Source: Kovacikia minuta CCNUW1
Lineage (GTDB): Bacteria; Cyanobacteriota; Cyanobacteriia; Leptolyngbyales; Leptolyngbyaceae
Assembly (NCBI RefSeq): GCF_020091585.1
Contig: NZ_CP083582.1
Location: forward strand, 3,844,001 to 3,908,000
Length of the DNA stretch: 64,000 bases
Direction: 5' to 3'
In this document: positions 36,411 through 45,279 of the stretch, piece after piece
How the letters are laid out: the number at the start of each line of letters is the position of its first letter
Position numbering within the stretch: the stretch's first letter is position 1
The notes under the pieces: generated by a model
Told to the model about the DNA's origin: nothing
What the model saw: the letters and a program-made list of their open reading frames with translations, nothing else
Database searches by the model: none
Program-made: the position numbers and the translations under genes

Positions 36411-36904
36411 GTAATATACAGTTTCGTTTCTGCGCCAGCTCGCATCCCTTAACTAAAATTTGTGAGGATAGAATAGGCAAAAGAATATTTTGCAATCAAG
36501 GTGCATCAAAAAATACCTGTACCCCAAAGCGACCCATCAACAAAAGTTAAGTTATATCAGGGTTCCAGGAATTTACGTGTTTCATGCCATCAAGAAATCA
36601 AACAGAGCCGTTCAAATCCTTACGTCATTTAGCAAGTGTTCCAGTGCAATTACGTATTCTTTAGATGTTTTTTTTGAAGATTTCCTTAAAGAGTGAATGA
36701 AGATAAGGGGCAAAATCACCCGGATAGCGGCCTCCAGTTACGAAAATCTTCTTAGGGTGTTCCCCCTTAGCAATCAACTGTCTACCCGAATAAACACGGG
36801 GTTGAGGTAAAAGGTGAAGTTCGCTCCATAATCTCCAACCGTTGCAACACCTATGCATTATGGACACAAAATCATCACCGCTCTAAAAACAGGTGCAAAA
36901 AATA
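36411..36904. other. Intergenic stretch, no supportable gene
   Basis: About 490 bp of AT-richer sequence lie between divergent genes. Two overlapping antiparallel frames of about 68 codons (36490-36696 plus, 36661-36867 minus) lack ribosome-binding sites and resemble nothing I know. Confidence 0.5.
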
Positions 36905-39157
36905 ATGTCAGATCTGTCAGACTCGCTGACCCGTTCTACCCTCCAGAACGCCAGCGCTTTTTGTGGTTCTTCTTTAACAACATCATCTTTTCTGAATCAA
37001 TCTGGCTCAGCAATTAACACCCAACTGGAGCCTTTGATCGGACAGGCAAATGTTCGGAGCGCAAGCGCCAGTGAAGCAGCGGTGACCTTGAACCCGGACG
37101 ATGGGCTGATCACTGCCGATCCGATCGGTGCGCTTCAAGCTACCCCTGTTAGACTGAGCGATTCCATCAGTAGTAGCAATCCCACGAAATATTATGGGTT
37201 TTCTCTAAACAATGCCAGCAACTTCAATCTGGCGTTGACCGGGCTGGCTGCCGACGCAAACGTGCAACTGCTGAGCGCCAATGGCACCGTCCTCAATGCT
37301 TCAGAACAACCTAACCTGGCGGACGAAGCGATTAACCAAACGTTGGATGCAGGCACTTATTACGTGCGTGTTTTTCAACTCAGCGGAGAAACCCCCTATG
37401 ATCTGAACCTTTCCGCTACCCCAACCAGTCCCAGCCAGTCCCCCAGTAATTTGTTGCCCACCGAGTTTGACCTGGAGACGTTAGGAAATGCGGCCCTCAA
37501 TCTCCAGAGTGCCGTGGGGAGCACAAATACTACAAATGTCTACCGCTTTCACCTTAGTACCGACTCCAGTTTAAGTTTAGAATTGCTGGGGCTAAGTGCC
37601 GATGCTGATGTCAGGTTGATTCGGGATGCCAACAACAACGGAATCGTAGACCCGGATGAGGAAATCGATCGATCGCAGCATCGAAATACCGCTAATGAGG
37701 CGATCGGGGTTCCCTTCCTGAGCGCAGGCACCTACTTTGCCCAGGTCTACCAGTACAGTGGCAACAGCAACTATACTTTCAGGCTTTCTGCCACTCCCAG
37801 TTACCGTCCAGTGCCAATTGCAGCACTCTCAACTATCAGTGCTAGCGCAACAAGTGTGGATGGGGCGGGCAATTCCCTGGCGGCTGCCCGTGATATTGGG
37901 GTTCTCGGCAAGCAACAAACCTTCAACGACTTTGTTGGCAACGACGATCCCTTTGACTACTATCACTTCAAGCTAAATGCCACCAGCACCGTTTACCTCA
38001 ATCTATCGGGCTTGAGTACCGACGCCGATTTGCAACTGATTAGCAACCAGGCAACTTCAATTCAGCTTTCAGATGCTACCGGCACCGCGCCAGAGTCCAT
38101 TACCCGCACCCTGCTGGCAGGTGACTATTACGTCCGGGTCTACCGCTATAGCGGAGATACATCCTACACACTCAGCCTTTCTGGAACGCCCCAAAAACTA
38201 GCCTCTGGCTACAGTTCCTCCTTTGGCTATGGCGAAGTTGATGCCGCCGCCGCGGTTGCCAGAGCACTGGGTCAGTCCCCTTTCCCCGCAGTCACAGATT
38301 TGGGCGGAACCCAGTGGGATCTGGATCAGATCAATGCCCCCGAAGCCTGGGCAAAGGGCTATACAGGGCAGGGCATTACGGTTGCAGTAGTGGACAGTGG
38401 GGTGGACTACAGCCATCCTGACCTGGATGCCAACCTGTGGACCAATACCAGCGAAATTGCCGGTAATGGGGTTGACGATGACACGAATGGTTATGTTGAT
38501 GATGTTCGGGGATGGGATTTTGTCGATAGCGACAATACACCCCTGGATGCAGATAGCCACGGAACCCATGTTGCCGGGACGATCGCCGCCGAAAATAATG
38601 GTACAGGTATTACCGGGGTTGCCTATGGTGCTCGGATCATGCCCGTCAGAGTCCTGGATGAAACTGGCAGCGGCACAAACGTCGATATTGCTGCCGGAAT
38701 TCGCTATGCTGCCAACAATGGTGCCAGGGTAATCAATCTCAGCCTGGGCGGCGGTGGCTACTCGGAATCGATCGCCTCAGCCGTGCAGTACGCTTATCAG
38801 AAAGGTGCCGTCGTCGTTTTGGCAGCTGGTAACGAGGGAGCCAGTGATCCTGAATTTCCCGCCAATTTGGCAACCCAATGGGGAATCGCTGTCGGCGCAG
38901 TTGATAGCAACCAGCAGGTAACCAGCTTCTCCAATGATTCTGGGTCTTCCTCTACACTGAAGTACGTTGTCGCTCCCGGCAAAGATATTTATTCCACCAT
39001 ACCCAACCAATCCTACGCCTACTACGACGGCACCTCAATGGCAGCTCCCCATGTTGCAGGGGTAGCAGCCCTAATTTTGAGTGCCAACCCCAACCTCTCT
39101 GCCACCCAGGTGATTAATATTCTGACTGAAACCGCTAACAAAGCAGTTACAGCGTAG
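36905..39157 (+). CDS. Subtilisin-like serine protease with three N-terminal PPC domains
   Basis: The product has about 750 residues. Three bacterial pre-peptidase (PPC) beta-sandwich domains lie at about 60-170, 185-300 and 320-430, each ending GTYYVRVFQLSGETPYDLNL-like (GTYFAQVYQYSGNSNYTFRL, GDYYVRVYRYSGDTSYTLSL). The second carries an EF-like loop DANNNGIVDPDEE. The S8 peptidase domain follows, with Asp in VAVVDSGVDYSHPDL, His in DSHGTHVAGTIAAEN, Asn in VVLAAGNEGAS and Ser in YDGTSMAAPHVAGVAAL. No classical signal peptide is visible. PPC domains are more often C-terminal, so the order is unusual. ATG at 36905 or GTG at 36893 could be the start. Confidence 0.9.
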   Translation: MSDLSDSLTRSTLQNASAFCGSSLTTSSFLNQSGSAINTQLEPLIGQANVRSASASEAAVTLNPDDGLITADPIGALQATPVRLSDSISSSNPTKYYGFSLNNASNFNLALTGLAADANVQLLSANGTVLNASEQPNLADEAINQTLDAGTYYVRVFQLSGETPYDLNLSATPTSPSQSPSNLLPTEFDLETLGNAALNLQSAVGSTNTTNVYRFHLSTDSSLSLELLGLSADADVRLIRDANNNGIVDPDEEIDRSQHRNTANEAIGVPFLSAGTYFAQVYQYSGNSNYTFRLSATPSYRPVPIAALSTISASATSVDGAGNSLAAARDIGVLGKQQTFNDFVGNDDPFDYYHFKLNATSTVYLNLSGLSTDADLQLISNQATSIQLSDATGTAPESITRTLLAGDYYVRVYRYSGDTSYTLSLSGTPQKLASGYSSSFGYGEVDAAAAVARALGQSPFPAVTDLGGTQWDLDQINAPEAWAKGYTGQGITVAVVDSGVDYSHPDLDANLWTNTSEIAGNGVDDDTNGYVDDVRGWDFVDSDNTPLDADSHGTHVAGTIAAENNGTGITGVAYGARIMPVRVLDETGSGTNVDIAAGIRYAANNGARVINLSLGGGGYSESIASAVQYAYQKGAVVVLAAGNEGASDPEFPANLATQWGIAVGAVDSNQQVTSFSNDSGSSSTLKYVVAPGKDIYSTIPNQSYAYYDGTSMAAPHVAGVAALILSANPNLSATQVINILTETANKAVTA

Positions 39158-39171
39158 GGAGTAGGGAAAGG

Positions 39172-39417
39172 AGTCAGGAGTCAGGAGTCAGGAGCTAGAA
39201 GGAGGGGAAGATACTGTAACAAGGTGATTTCTGTGAAAGAAGATACCCGATGGTAGGGGCAGGTTTAACCCGAATCGAATGATAAAGTCGATAAGCTATC
39301 TACAAAACCTGCCCGTACAGGTAATTTATTTCCTGGGAATTTCCCAGGGCAAAGGGCAGTGAACAGTGAGCAGTGAATGTTGGTGACTGGAAACTGACAC
39401 CTGACACCTGACACCCC
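39172..39417. repeat. Intergenic repeats and hairpin
   Basis: GGAGTCA heptamers (39172-39198), an inverted repeat GGGCAGGTTT (39257-39266) with AAACCTGCCC (39305-39314), and a GACACCT heptamer array (39390-39415). They lie between the subtilase and the minus-strand NmrA-like gene. Confidence 0.75.
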
Positions 39418-39418
39418 T

Positions 39419-40306
39419 CTATATCCCTAAATACCTGCGAAGAAAGTTTTCTAGGGATTCCATCTTTAAGTTAAAGACCGATTCCAGCTGTTCGATTTCG
39501 CCGATCGAGCAAAAGAACTCGTTGGCTAACAAGGTTCGCAGGGTACCGAGTGACGTTCGTAGGGCAGGGCTAAACAGACCGATCGCCCCTCGCAATCCAT
39601 CAAATGCCAGTAAGGGTGGGTTGAGCAAAATAGGTTCTCGATTAAAAATGCGGCTCAAAATTTGGGGTACCTCTCCCCGTTTAAGGATTTCAGGACCTCC
39701 CACGGCAAAAATCTGATTGCGTGCCCCCTCAACCGAAACCGAATCCACAGCAATCTTTGCCAGGTCGTCCGTGCTTACAATGGATGAGCGATTTTGGGGG
39801 TCGCCAATCAGCAGGTAAATCCCCGTTTGCCGGAACCGTTCCGCCAGGGGCAGTAAATTAGACGCAAACCCGGAGGGACGCAGAATCGTATGGTTTAAGC
39901 CACTCGCTTGTAAATATTTCTCCACTGCCCACTTTGCTTTGAACACGGGCGCATCTTCATACCCCCGATCGACCCCCAGAACGGAAATAAACACAAAATG
40001 TTTGACACCCGATACTTTCGCCTGATCGATTAATTCAATATTCGCCTGGTAGTCAATCTCTTCCGCATTCCCCCCCGATCGCTCGTTGGAACCGTGGGCA
40101 CTGATCACATATTGCACACCCTGGCAGGCACGGTGTAGATCCTGCCCTCGCAAGAGGTCACCAATGTGTATTTCAGCTCCGCGCTGCTCTAGTTCACTGT
40201 AGGGGGATGCGAGCCGAACGAAAGCCCGCACAGGTTCTTCCCGTTGCCGCAGCAACCGTACAATTCTGCGGCCCAACCCTCCCGTTGCTCCAGTGACTAA
40301 AAACAT
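39419..40306 (-). CDS. NAD(P)-binding protein, NmrA/atypical SDR family
   Basis: The 295-residue Rossmann-fold protein has the cofactor motif FLVTGATGGLGRRIVRLLRQ at the very N-terminus. HFVFISVLGVDRGYEDAPVF and KAKWAVEKYLQASGLNHTIL follow as the atypical-SDR core; the usual YxxxK is replaced by KxxxE-like KAKWAVE. LRPSGFASNLLPLAERF is the substrate-side loop. The fold resembles Ycf39/NmrA, which act as redox-sensing or assembly factors in cyanobacteria, so it may not be an enzyme. ATG at 40306. Heptamer arrays flank it on both sides, and xthA lies upstream on the same strand with a 117-bp gap. Confidence 0.85.
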   Translation of the reverse strand: MFLVTGATGGLGRRIVRLLRQREEPVRAFVRLASPYSELEQRGAEIHIGDLLRGQDLHRACQGVQYVISAHGSNERSGGNAEEIDYQANIELIDQAKVSGVKHFVFISVLGVDRGYEDAPVFKAKWAVEKYLQASGLNHTILRPSGFASNLLPLAERFRQTGIYLLIGDPQNRSSIVSTDDLAKIAVDSVSVEGARNQIFAVGGPEILKRGEVPQILSRIFNREPILLNPPLLAFDGLRGAIGLFSPALRTSLGTLRTLLANEFFCSIGEIEQLESVFNLKMESLENFLRRYLGI

Positions 40307-40313
40307 AGGTATT

Positions 40314-40350
40314 AGGTGTTAGGTGTCAGGTGTCAGGTGTCAGGTGTGAG
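40314..40350. repeat. Heptamer tandem repeat (AGGTGTC/AGGTGTT)
   Basis: About five units between the NmrA-like gene and xthA. The same unit on the other strand occurs at 39390-39415 and 49873-49910. Confidence 0.85.
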
Positions 40351-40423
40351 AAGGCTGATACCTTCAACAATGATCCTCCCCACGCTTCGATTTAACAACT
40401 AACTACTAATAGCGAACAACTAT

Positions 40424-41224
40424 CTAAAGTTCAAGGATCACGGGAACATGATCGCTCGGCTGTTCCAGTTTTCGGGGGGCAACATCAATGGTGCAGGCGA
40501 TCGCCCGCTCATACAGATCCGGTGTCAGATAAATGTGGTCAATCCGCCAACCTAGATTGCGCCGAAATGCAGCCTGGCGATAGTCCCACCAGCTAAATTG
40601 GCCCCCCTCAGCGGTAAACTTTCGAAACCCATCAGAAAGTCCCAGTTCTAGAACACTCCTTAAGGCCTGACGTTCCAAATCTGTTGCCATCACCATTTTT
40701 TCCCGACCCGTTGGATCATGGATGTCAATATCCTCCAGGGCAATATTGAAATCCCCACAGACGAGGAGAGAATGGGGTCTGGGGTGCGGCTCCTGATTCC
40801 CTCCCAACTCCCTCAAATACTCCCGCAGAGCTTCCAGCCAACGCAGCTTATAAAGATACTTCTCACTACCCACCGAAGAACCGTTCGGAACATACAAATT
40901 GACGATACGAATTCCGTCTGCCACCCCCGAAATTACCCGCTTTTGTTCGTCTAGGTCGGCATAGGCTTCTCCCAAAATCGGTGCAAAACCTGCACTAACA
41001 CTACTCAAAGGAATGCGGCTAAGGATAGCAACACCGTTGTAACTCTTTTGCCCTGAAATATGCGCATCGTAGCCCAGGCTGGTAAAGGATTCCCTGGGAA
41101 AGCTGTCGTCAATCACCTTGGTTTCCTGCAAACATAAAACATCCACAGGATTTTCCTGCAACCAATTCACTAGATGGTTCAGGCGAGTACGGATTGAGTT
41201 AACGTTCCAGGTTGCGACTTTCAA
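40424..41224 (-). CDS. xthA: Exodeoxyribonuclease III (AP endonuclease)
   Basis: This 266-residue enzyme incises DNA at abasic sites in base excision repair. It has the full set of family motifs: KVATWNVNSIRTRLNHLVNW, VLCLQETKVID with the metal-binding Glu, GVAILSRIP, VVNLYVPNGS, LLVCGDFNIAL with catalytic Asp and Asn, WRIDHIYLTPDL and the final His in EQPSDHVPVIL. The length is standard. ATG at 41224 gives MKVATWNVNSIR. A hairpin repeat at 41261-41290 lies just upstream of the start. Confidence 0.95.
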   Translation of the reverse strand: MKVATWNVNSIRTRLNHLVNWLQENPVDVLCLQETKVIDDSFPRESFTSLGYDAHISGQKSYNGVAILSRIPLSSVSAGFAPILGEAYADLDEQKRVISGVADGIRIVNLYVPNGSSVGSEKYLYKLRWLEALREYLRELGGNQEPHPRPHSLLVCGDFNIALEDIDIHDPTGREKMVMATDLERQALRSVLELGLSDGFRKFTAEGGQFSWWDYRQAAFRRNLGWRIDHIYLTPDLYERAIACTIDVAPRKLEQPSDHVPVILEL

Positions 41225-41260
41225 GGGTGCCTAGCCATATACAGGGATCTAAAAATACTT

Positions 41261-41290
41261 GTAGGGACGTTGCCGGTAACGTCCCTACAA
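41261..41290. repeat. Perfect hairpin TTGTAGGGACGTT / AACGTCCCTACAA
   Basis: A perfect inverted repeat of about 13 bp with a short loop lies 37 bp upstream of the xthA start. It resembles the interspersed GTAGGG hairpins at 39257 and 42770, a dispersed repeat family rather than a gene-specific terminator. Confidence 0.65.
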
Positions 41291-41339
41291 ATAAAAGTTA
41301 TGAAGGGTGGAATTAAATCTGTTCAAGCATCGCTAGGGG

Positions 41340-41686
41340 CTAGGGCGTGTTTTAAAGCCTTCGGGTCGTTTTCTTGACTCTTGGTGGTCCCCCTAAATCC
41401 CCCTTATTAAGGGGGACTTTGGATGGTTTGGCTCCCTGTTTTTCAAGGCTACGGTGTACACACAAGTCGATCGCTGATTCGTTTTCCGAAAACCTGATCC
41501 TCCACAACCTTGATTTCTCGTTGCCGGTTCTCAATAAGCCGAGATTATTGAGATTTCAGCCAATTTCCAAAGTTGAGGCAGAGCAAGGGTTTCAGGACTT
41601 GTGTTCACAGATTTCCGACTTGTGTGTACACGGTAGGTTTTTCAAGGAGGGCTGGGGAGGATCAAGGGTTTTAAAGCACTGCCTAG
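41340..41686. mobile_element. MITE-like repeat containing an IS-derived insert
   Basis: The outer ends CTAGGGCGTGTTTTAAAGCC and, reverse-complemented, CTAGGCAGTGCTTTAAAACC are imperfect inverted repeats. The left arm has the palindrome CCCCCTTATTAAGGGGG, as in the MITE at 9745. A 188-bp element is inserted at the equivalent site (next entry). Confidence 0.65.
41449..41636. mobile_element. Non-autonomous derivative of the Tn5-like IS
   Basis: The ends CTACGGTGTACACACAAG and, reverse-complemented, CTACCGTGTACACACAAG match the inverted repeats of the full IS at 9847-11330 with one mismatch. The interior is only about 150 bp with no transposase. The 11-bp string gtttttcaagg is duplicated on both sides (41438-41448 and 41637-41647). 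This is an internally deleted copy that could be moved in trans by the intact transposase. Confidence 0.8.
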
Positions 41687-41740
41687 TTGAGCCTACCTCT
41701 GTCCAGGGAATGGTTTAAAGAAACCACTCGTACAATTTAC

Positions 41741-42001
41741 CTATCCTTCAGCAGGATAAATACTGACTTTCTTACGAGACTTGCCATAACGCTCGAACGT
41801 GACCACACCGCTAATCAGTGCAAACAGGGTGTCATCACTCCCTCGACCAACATTAGTACCCGGATGAATTTTGGTGCCCCGTTGCCGCACGAGAATGTTG
41901 CCTGCTTTGACAACTTCGCCACCATAACGCTTGACGCCTAAGCGCTGGGCGTTCGAGTCGCGACCATTACGAGTACTGCCTGTACCTTTCTTGTGAGCCA
42001 T
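41741..42001 (-). CDS. rpmA: 50S ribosomal protein L27
   Basis: The 86-residue protein has the bacterial/plastid L27 N-terminus [20 protein letters not shown] and [20 protein letters not shown], then [21 protein letters not shown]27 sits at the peptidyl-transferase centre of the large subunit. The N-terminus here starts directly with the mature form, with no cleavable extension. It lies 98 bp downstream of rplU on the same strand, the usual L21-L27 operon. The IS-derived MITE begins about 55 bp beyond its stop. Confidence 0.97.
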   Translation of the reverse strand: MAHKKGTGSTRNGRDSNAQRLGVKRYGGEVVKAGNILVRQRGTKIHPGTNVGRGSDDTLFALISGVVTFERYGKSRKKVSIYPAEG

Positions 42002-42099
42002 AGTGTCCTCTGTATCTTCCGCTAACTGAAAACTTCAGGTTAATTGATTTACTGCTGGGGCATGCTGGGCTGAAGGTTTATTCATCTGCTGGAGCGTCT

Positions 42100-42552
42100 T
42101 CAGGTGTCAGCACTCGGCTGGGAGGTTGTCTGGGAAACGGCGTCAGGTTCTTCTGTCTGAGGAACCTTAGCTGTGTTTGCAGGGGTTTCTGCGGGGGAAG
42201 TCTGAGCTTTCGCTGCTTTTTTAGAACCCGCTCCACCCAGATCGATACTATCAATCATCAGGCGAGTCAATTCTTGCCGATGCCCTTGCTTTTTGCGGGT
42301 TTTCTTTTTGGGGCGCATTTTGTAGACAATTATTTTACGATCGCGCAAATGGCGTAACACCGTTGCTGCTACCGTCGCGCCTTCTACCAGAGGTTGACCC
42401 ACGCTAATGGTGCCATCGTCCTGGACAAACAAAACCTTGTCGATCGTAATTTGGGTGTCGGGTTCAGCCGCGAGCCGCTCCACATCGTAAAAGCGACCGG
42501 GTTCTACCCGCAACTGCTTACCGCCCGTTTCAATAATTGCGTAGGAAGTCAT
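42100..42552 (-). CDS. rplU: 50S ribosomal protein L21 with C-terminal extension
   Basis: The core of about 105 residues is typical L21: [60 protein letters not shown] and the closing [14 protein letters not shown] tail of about 45 residues rich in Ala, Thr, Pro and Gln ([20 protein letters not shown] onward) extends beyond the usual end. Such tails are variable and probably disordered. ATG at 42552 begins [11 protein letters not shown]. It is the first gene of the rplU-rpmA operon. Confidence 0.95.
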   Translation of the reverse strand: MTSYAIIETGGKQLRVEPGRFYDVERLAAEPDTQITIDKVLFVQDDGTISVGQPLVEGATVAATVLRHLRDRKIIVYKMRPKKKTRKKQGHRQELTRLMIDSIDLGGAGSKKAAKAQTSPAETPANTAKVPQTEEPDAVSQTTSQPSADT

Positions 42553-43021
42553 GGAATAACCTTAAAAGAGTGCCGTACAGGTAGCCTGAATAAGTTTTAA
42601 GTTTTGAGTTTTGAATTTTAAGTTTTGAATGAGTTAGCCCTCATCACTTAAAACTTAGAATTTAGAACTCATAACTTCCTCAGGGCTTTTCGTGTCTGAC
42701 CTGATCCGAGCAGGAATAGACAGCCAGTTATCTAGTATGCCGGGAAAGGGAGAATGGTGTCAAGACCTTCTTGTAGGGAGCAGTTTTTTCCTGTTGAATC
42801 GGTTGACAGGGGCGGTAATCTTTCAAACCTGCCCCTACAATCGGGGTATCTTTTTTCTCAGGAATCTCCTTTCCTTAACAGAAACGAGTCGTCCTAAAGT
42901 CGATGGGTTAGTCGGTAGGCTAAAAATCCAATGGTCACTTTTGCTCCTGAGAAAAAAGGATTGTCGGTAATTCCAGGATTAGACTGGGTAAAAGTAACTC
43001 TGGCTCGTTTCCTGTTGGCTA
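42553..43021. other. Divergent intergenic region with repeats
   Basis: The region holds an AAGTTTT/AAACTTA heptamer array at 42594-42675 and a TTGTAGGG ... CCCCTACAA inverted repeat (about 42770-42833) of the dispersed GTAGGG hairpin type. Promoters for rplU (minus) and the ABC transporter gene (plus) should lie here. No gene is supported. Confidence 0.55.
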
Positions 43022-43804
43022 ATGGCTGAACCGTTGATTGAATTAAAGGGAGTTTCCAAAGCGTTCGGCAAAAATATTGTGCTGGACAAGGTTGATCTAA
43101 CCATTTACCGGGGAGAGGCACTGGGAATTATTGGTCCTTCAGGTACGGGCAAATCAACAATTCTGAGGATTATTGCTGGATTGTTAGCTCCGGACTCAGG
43201 GGAGATTTACGTGTGTGGCAAAAAACGGGAGGGGTTGATTGATGATGCCGCAGATCCGGTTGGCATTGGCATGGTATTTCAGCAGGCAGCCCTGTTTGAT
43301 TCGCTGACGGTTGATGAAAATGTGGGTTTTTTACTTTACGAACATTCCAGGTTGTCGCGCAAGCAAATTCGTGAACTGGTCGAGCAACGCCTGGAAATGG
43401 TGGGCTTATCGGGGATTAGCGATCGCTTCCCAGCCGAACTATCGGGTGGGATGCGGAAGCGGGTCAGCTTTGCCCGCGCCATTATGGCGAATCCAGACAA
43501 TCCCCAGGATACGCCAGAGGTGCTGCTTTATGATGAACCGACAGCAGGGTTAGATCCGATCGCCTCAACTGTGATTGAAGACTTAATCCGCGAGTTGCAG
43601 TGTACAGTTGGTGGCTGTAGCACTTACGTCATGGTGACTCACCAGGACAGTACAATTCGACGCACCACCGATCGAATCGTGTTTCTGTTTAATGGCAGGG
43701 TGCAATGGGACGGACCCGTATCGTCAATTGACACAACCGACAACCCCTTGATTCGGCAATTCTTTAGTGGCAAGGTTGAAGGACCCATTCAAGTGATTGG
43801 CTAA
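43022..43804 (+). CDS. ABC transporter ATP-binding protein, MlaF/TGD3-like
   Basis: The 260-residue ATPase has Walker A GPSGTGKSTILRI (about 38-47), Q-loop MVFQQAALFDSLTV, signature LSGGMRKRVSFARAI, Walker B VLLYDEPTAGLDPIAS and the switch His in MVTHQDSTI. The SLTVDENVGF and GGMRKRV sequences are characteristic of MlaF-type ATPases of lipid transporters. The MCE protein gene follows 113 bp downstream. Together they resemble the bacterial Mla and plant TGD systems that move phospholipids between membranes. The permease (MlaE) gene is not in this window next to them. Confidence 0.92.
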   Translation: MAEPLIELKGVSKAFGKNIVLDKVDLTIYRGEALGIIGPSGTGKSTILRIIAGLLAPDSGEIYVCGKKREGLIDDAADPVGIGMVFQQAALFDSLTVDENVGFLLYEHSRLSRKQIRELVEQRLEMVGLSGISDRFPAELSGGMRKRVSFARAIMANPDNPQDTPEVLLYDEPTAGLDPIASTVIEDLIRELQCTVGGCSTYVMVTHQDSTIRRTTDRIVFLFNGRVQWDGPVSSIDTTDNPLIRQFFSGKVEGPIQVIG

Positions 43805-43917
43805 TTATTCTGTCACGATTTTTGAGGGTTACCAACCGCTAAAAAGTATCTCAAACCGATTCTTTGCTCTGTCAGTTCAAACCTGGCAGACTACTCATAC
43901 AGTAGTGAGGAGAAACG

Positions 43918-45141
43918 ATGCGATCGCGAACAATTCGGGAAGGGTCAGTTGGATTACTCATCCTGCTGGGATTGGGACTATTTGCTGGATTGATTTTATG
44001 GCTGCGGGGGTTGAGTTTGGGTACCCGCAGTTATAAGGCGATCGTTGACTTTGCCAATATTGCAGGGATGGAAGTTGGCGCGCCCGTTCGCTATCGGGGG
44101 GTCACCGTTGGCAAAATTACCCAGACTCGCCCAGGACCCAACGGAGTTGAAGTTGAGATTGAAATCGCTCCCGCAGATTTGATCATTCCCAGGGATTCGA
44201 TCGTCGAAGCGAGTCAATCGGGACTGTTGGGCAGCACTTCAATTCAAATTCTGCCTAGAAAGCCGCTTGCAGGCACTGTCGCAGCTAAACCGCTTGATCC
44301 TAATTGCGACAGCAACCTGATTGTCTGTAGTGGAGATCGTCTACCTGGTCAGATTGGCGTCAGTGTGGATGAACTTGTGCGGGCTTCCACTCGCTTTGCA
44401 GATGTTTATAGTGACCCCAAATTTCTAAATAATGTCAATGCCCTGACCAAAAATACGGCTGATGCTGCTTTAGAAATCGCCCGTTTGAGTCGAGAGTTTA
44501 CTGCGGTCGCCAAAGTCGCCAGACAGGAGATTTCTACCCTTTCCACCTCCGCTGGGGCAATTTCCCAAACCGCTAATAAATTAGGGCTGACGGCAGATGA
44601 AGTAAATCGGCTGTTGGTGACCAATCGAGGAAACCTGGTCACCACCCTGGAAAACATTACTGTCCTTACGACTCAACTCCGTTCCTCTGCCACCACCCTG
44701 AGGCAGGGTGACTTGCTGCGTAACCTGGAAACCCTTTCTGCCAACGCCGCAGAAGCATCAAATAACTTGCGAGATGTGTCCCGATCGCTCAATTCACCCG
44801 CCAACATCCTTGCGCTCCAACAAACGCTTGACTCTGCCAGAGCGACCTTCCAAAATGCTCAAAAAATTACCTCTGATCTGGATGAGCTAACCGGAGATCC
44901 CACCTTCCGAACCAACCTACGCCGATTGGTTAACGGGCTAAGCAATCTGGTCTCCTCCACCCAGCAACTTCAACAGCAAACCCAACTAGCGCAGCTTTTG
45001 GAGCCAATTGCGATCGCCAACACCAACACACCCACCCCGGCGACAACGCCACCCGCCCCACCCACACCCATTAATTCGCCTGCCGCCGCCCCACCAACCC
45101 CCCATTCTGCCGCACCAGAAGCCCCGCTAAATAACCCGTAG
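43918..45141 (+). CDS. MCE-family protein, MlaD/TGD2-like
   Basis: The product has 407 residues. One N-terminal membrane anchor (GLLILLGLGLFAGLILWLRG) is followed by an MCE domain: TRSYKAIVDFANIAGMEVGA, PVRYRGVTVGKITQTRPGPN and QSGLLGSTSIQILPRKP. A long helical region (about 140-350, ANKLGLTADEVNRLLVTNRG and similar) and a Pro/Thr/Ala-rich tail complete it. MCE proteins form hexameric lipid tunnels in the periplasm. ATG at 43918 follows gaggagaaacg, a strong ribosome-binding site. It is co-directional with the MlaF-like ATPase, its likely partner. Confidence 0.92.
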   Translation: MRSRTIREGSVGLLILLGLGLFAGLILWLRGLSLGTRSYKAIVDFANIAGMEVGAPVRYRGVTVGKITQTRPGPNGVEVEIEIAPADLIIPRDSIVEASQSGLLGSTSIQILPRKPLAGTVAAKPLDPNCDSNLIVCSGDRLPGQIGVSVDELVRASTRFADVYSDPKFLNNVNALTKNTADAALEIARLSREFTAVAKVARQEISTLSTSAGAISQTANKLGLTADEVNRLLVTNRGNLVTTLENITVLTTQLRSSATTLRQGDLLRNLETLSANAAEASNNLRDVSRSLNSPANILALQQTLDSARATFQNAQKITSDLDELTGDPTFRTNLRRLVNGLSNLVSSTQQLQQQTQLAQLLEPIAIANTNTPTPATTPPAPPTPINSPAAAPPTPHSAAPEAPLNNP

Positions 45142-45279
45142 GAATCGTTGTCGCGTTCTTACCAGGGTGCTGTACAGGTGCAGTCAGGCAAAAGCTTGGG
45201 GATTCGCAGAGAAATACCACCCCTCCCCCCATCCACCCCATCCACCCATCCAATCATCGCGGCAGGAGACGGGGAATAA

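Noticed and set aside
36661-36867. 68-codon minus-strand frame in the intergenic region before the subtilase
   Set aside because: No ribosome-binding site and no recognisable family; it overlaps another weak frame on the other strand.
9847-41636. The two related IS ends as the borders of a composite transposon
   Set aside because: The two elements are 30 kb apart, each with its own target duplication, and the enclosed genes include core functions.
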